Of a DNA stretch of 7,011 nt, positions 6,032-7,011 are shown piece by piece; the stretch's first letter is position 1; the number at the start of each line of letters is the position of its first letter. The DNA is from Bacillota bacterium (lineage in GTDB: Bacteria; Bacillota; Sulfobacillia; Sulfobacillales; Sulfobacillaceae): assembly GCA_023381095.1 (NCBI GenBank), contig JAMCTO010000076.1, positions 1-7,011 on the forward strand. Reading direction: 5' to 3'. The notes below the pieces were generated by a model. The model saw only the letters and a program-made list of their open reading frames with translations, did no database searches and was not told the origin of the DNA. The position numbers and the translations under genes were made by a program.

Positions 6032-6532
6032 GTGGAGATCGAAAACTCCTGGAAAGAAGATCTCACTTCCGAGGATGTGCTTCAATTTGCCGATGGAATT
6101 CTTTCAGGGGAATCCAATTGCATTGCGAATCTATCCAATTTGGCTGCCCTATTGGGCCAGGCTTTAACGGGAATTAATTGGGTTGGATTTTATCTGAGAG
6201 AAGACTCAACGCAGGATTTGGTTCTGGGACCCTTTGCCGGTCGTCCTGCCTGCACGCGCATTACGCCACCTAAAGGAGTTATCGGGCAAGCAGTGCAAAT
6301 GGCAACGACTCTGGTGGTGGACAACGTCTTGGACTTTCCTGGACACATTGCCTGTGACGCTGAATCGCGATCGGAAATCGTGGTGCCGGTCATAGTGAAA
6401 AGAAAAATTACATTGGTGATTGATGTCGATAGTCCAGAGTATGGACGGTTTGGGTCGCATGATCAAATGTTGTTGGAAATGCTGGCAGATAAAATTGCCC
6501 AGGCATGGCCTTCCATGACTTGGTATCAATAG
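6032..6532 (+). CDS. msrC: Free methionine-(R)-sulfoxide reductase, GAF-fold (fRMsr, YebR/MsrC-like)
   Basis: The 166-residue protein matches fRMsr, the GAF-fold enzyme that reduces free (not protein-bound) methionine-(R)-sulfoxide in the cytoplasm, using thioredoxin as the usual reductant. The signature blocks are NWVGFYL (about 49-55), LVLGPFAGRPACTRI (about 63-77), FPGHIACDAESRSEIVVP (about 102-119) and VIDVDSPEYGRF (about 129-140). Cys108 in HIACDA corresponds to the catalytic Cys118 of E. coli YebR, and Cys74 in PACTRI to the resolving Cys84. The third family cysteine (Cys94 in YebR, GVCGTA) is Ile84 here (GVIGQA), at exactly the expected 10- and 24-residue spacing. Since the 84-118 pair is the disulfide that matters in studied members, activity is probably kept. 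Start GTG is chosen over the in-frame TTG at 6014 because GGAGG lies between them. It is divergent from the helicase operon and immediately upstream of the M55 peptidase remnant. I see no terminator hairpin after its stop. Confidence 0.92.
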   Translation: MEIENSWKEDLTSEDVLQFADGILSGESNCIANLSNLAALLGQALTGINWVGFYLREDSTQDLVLGPFAGRPACTRITPPKGVIGQAVQMATTLVVDNVLDFPGHIACDAESRSEIVVPVIVKRKITLVIDVDSPEYGRFGSHDQMLLEMLADKIAQAWPSMTWYQ

Positions 6533-6551
6533 CGGAAACGGGGTTGCCACG

Positions 6552-7011
6552 AGGCGGGTTTTAATTATGGAAGAGATTGCCGGAGTAACAGGTCGATCGG
6601 GGGTGTCTTGGGGCACTGATGAATACCAGCGGTTTCGTAAGTTGATGACAGAAGAAGCCGATGCTGTGGGATTATGGTAGCATGCGCAATATTTTGTAGG
6701 GCATGCTGAGCGACCGGGCCGAATTAATTAACGGAGCGAATAAACCGTTGTGTATGGTGGAAAGGGGAGGGCGCAGATCTTGCGGCGTTCATCGGGTATC
6801 ATGCGATGCCGGGTTCATTTCACGGAGTCATGGATCACACGATTTCCATCGCCAGCATCTATCACTGGAAAATCAACGGTAATCGCATCGCGGAAGCAGA
6901 TATTAACGTGGCGTTATGCGGCTTTTACCAGGTGCCGGTAGTATTGGTGGCCGGGGATGACGCCTTAATGCAACAGTTGGCTACAACATTGCCTGAAACA
7001 CTGTTATTGTC
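6552..7011 (+). pseudogene. dppA: Broken M55-family D-aminopeptidase (DppA-like), running off right edge
   Basis: Three reading frames in series encode one M55 metallopeptidase. Frame one (about 6552-6669) gives RRVLI then MEEIAGVTGRSGVSW and YQRFRKLMTEEADAV, the family N-terminus. Frame two (6670-6762) gives DYGSMRNIL, a TAG at 6697-6699, then GMLSDRAELINGANKPLCMVE. Frame three (6770 to the edge) gives GADLAAFIGYHAMPGS, GVMDHTISIASI, AEADINVALCGF and PVVLVAGDD. Against B. subtilis DppA as I recall it, the lesions are: AGG where ATG should start, about three codons lost that carried Asp8, about 15 codons lost before the His60 loop (His60 absent or changed to Tyr), an in-frame stop, and a short indel at 6763-6769. 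The back half keeps His104 (GYHA), His115 (DHT) and Glu133 (AEAD), so decay is probably recent. Intact enzymes release N-terminal D-amino acids from peptides as ring-shaped decamers. It lies 19 nt after the fRMsr stop and may once have been co-transcribed with it. Confidence 0.85.

Noticed and set aside
5973..6167. 64-codon open frame starting with an ATG just before the fRMsr gene
   Set aside because: It runs out of frame through the fRMsr gene, and its ATG overlaps the predicted -10 box.
6533..6566. Possible terminator after the fRMsr gene ending in GGGTTTT
   Set aside because: The bases before the short T run do not form a convincing stem.
6206..6616. 136-codon open frame on the minus strand
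   Set aside because: It is antisense to the well-supported fRMsr gene and resembles no family.

Overview
The window reads as ordinary chromosomal DNA of a bacterium with roughly balanced base composition, strong Shine-Dalgarno sites and frequent GTG/TTG starts. The actinobacterial/Firmicute-type XPB helicase, the membrane-anchored rhodanese and the general gene style would fit a deep-branching Gram-positive such as an acidophilic Sulfobacillus-like Firmicute. That assignment is a guess from recall, not something the sequence proves. I see no IS element, phage gene, tRNA, rRNA or CRISPR array.

Layout from left to right. (1) Positions 1-168, minus strand, hold the first 56 codons of a flavin reductase-family gene that runs off the left edge. 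(2) Positions 254-1402, plus strand, hold a membrane-anchored tandem rhodanese protein whose second domain has lost its catalytic Cys. (3) A minus-strand block from 5883 down to 1399 holds four tightly overlapping genes: an XPB-type DNA helicase (5883-4177), an accessory protein split over two reading frames (4180-3452 and 3467-2394), and a membrane-anchored six-blade Kelch-like propeller (2397-1399). The Kelch gene converges on the rhodanese gene, and their stop codons overlap. (4) A 148-bp divergent control region (5884-6031) separates this block from a plus-strand free methionine-(R)-sulfoxide reductase of the GAF fold (6032-6532). (5) Right behind it, to the window end, lies a multiply broken M55 D-aminopeptidase (DppA-like) pseudogene.

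How the genes may work together: overlaps of 4, 16 and 4 nt make the helicase block a single transcription unit. The accessory protein carries a copy of the same N-terminal domain found in the XPB helicase, followed by what looks like a WYL-type domain, so a helicase-partner role is the natural inference. The Kelch protein at the end of the operon is predicted to face outside the membrane and has no obvious mechanistic link to the helicase. The fRMsr gene (oxidised free methionine repair) is divergently transcribed, with -35 elements that seem to overlap those of the helicase operon.

The points most worth a second look are the split accessory gene beside XPB, the domain shared by helicase and accessory protein, and the decayed M55 peptidase, whose separate lesions can be read one by one. 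I see no clear evidence of a wholly new system; the XPB-accessory-Kelch operon is the best candidate for something under-described.
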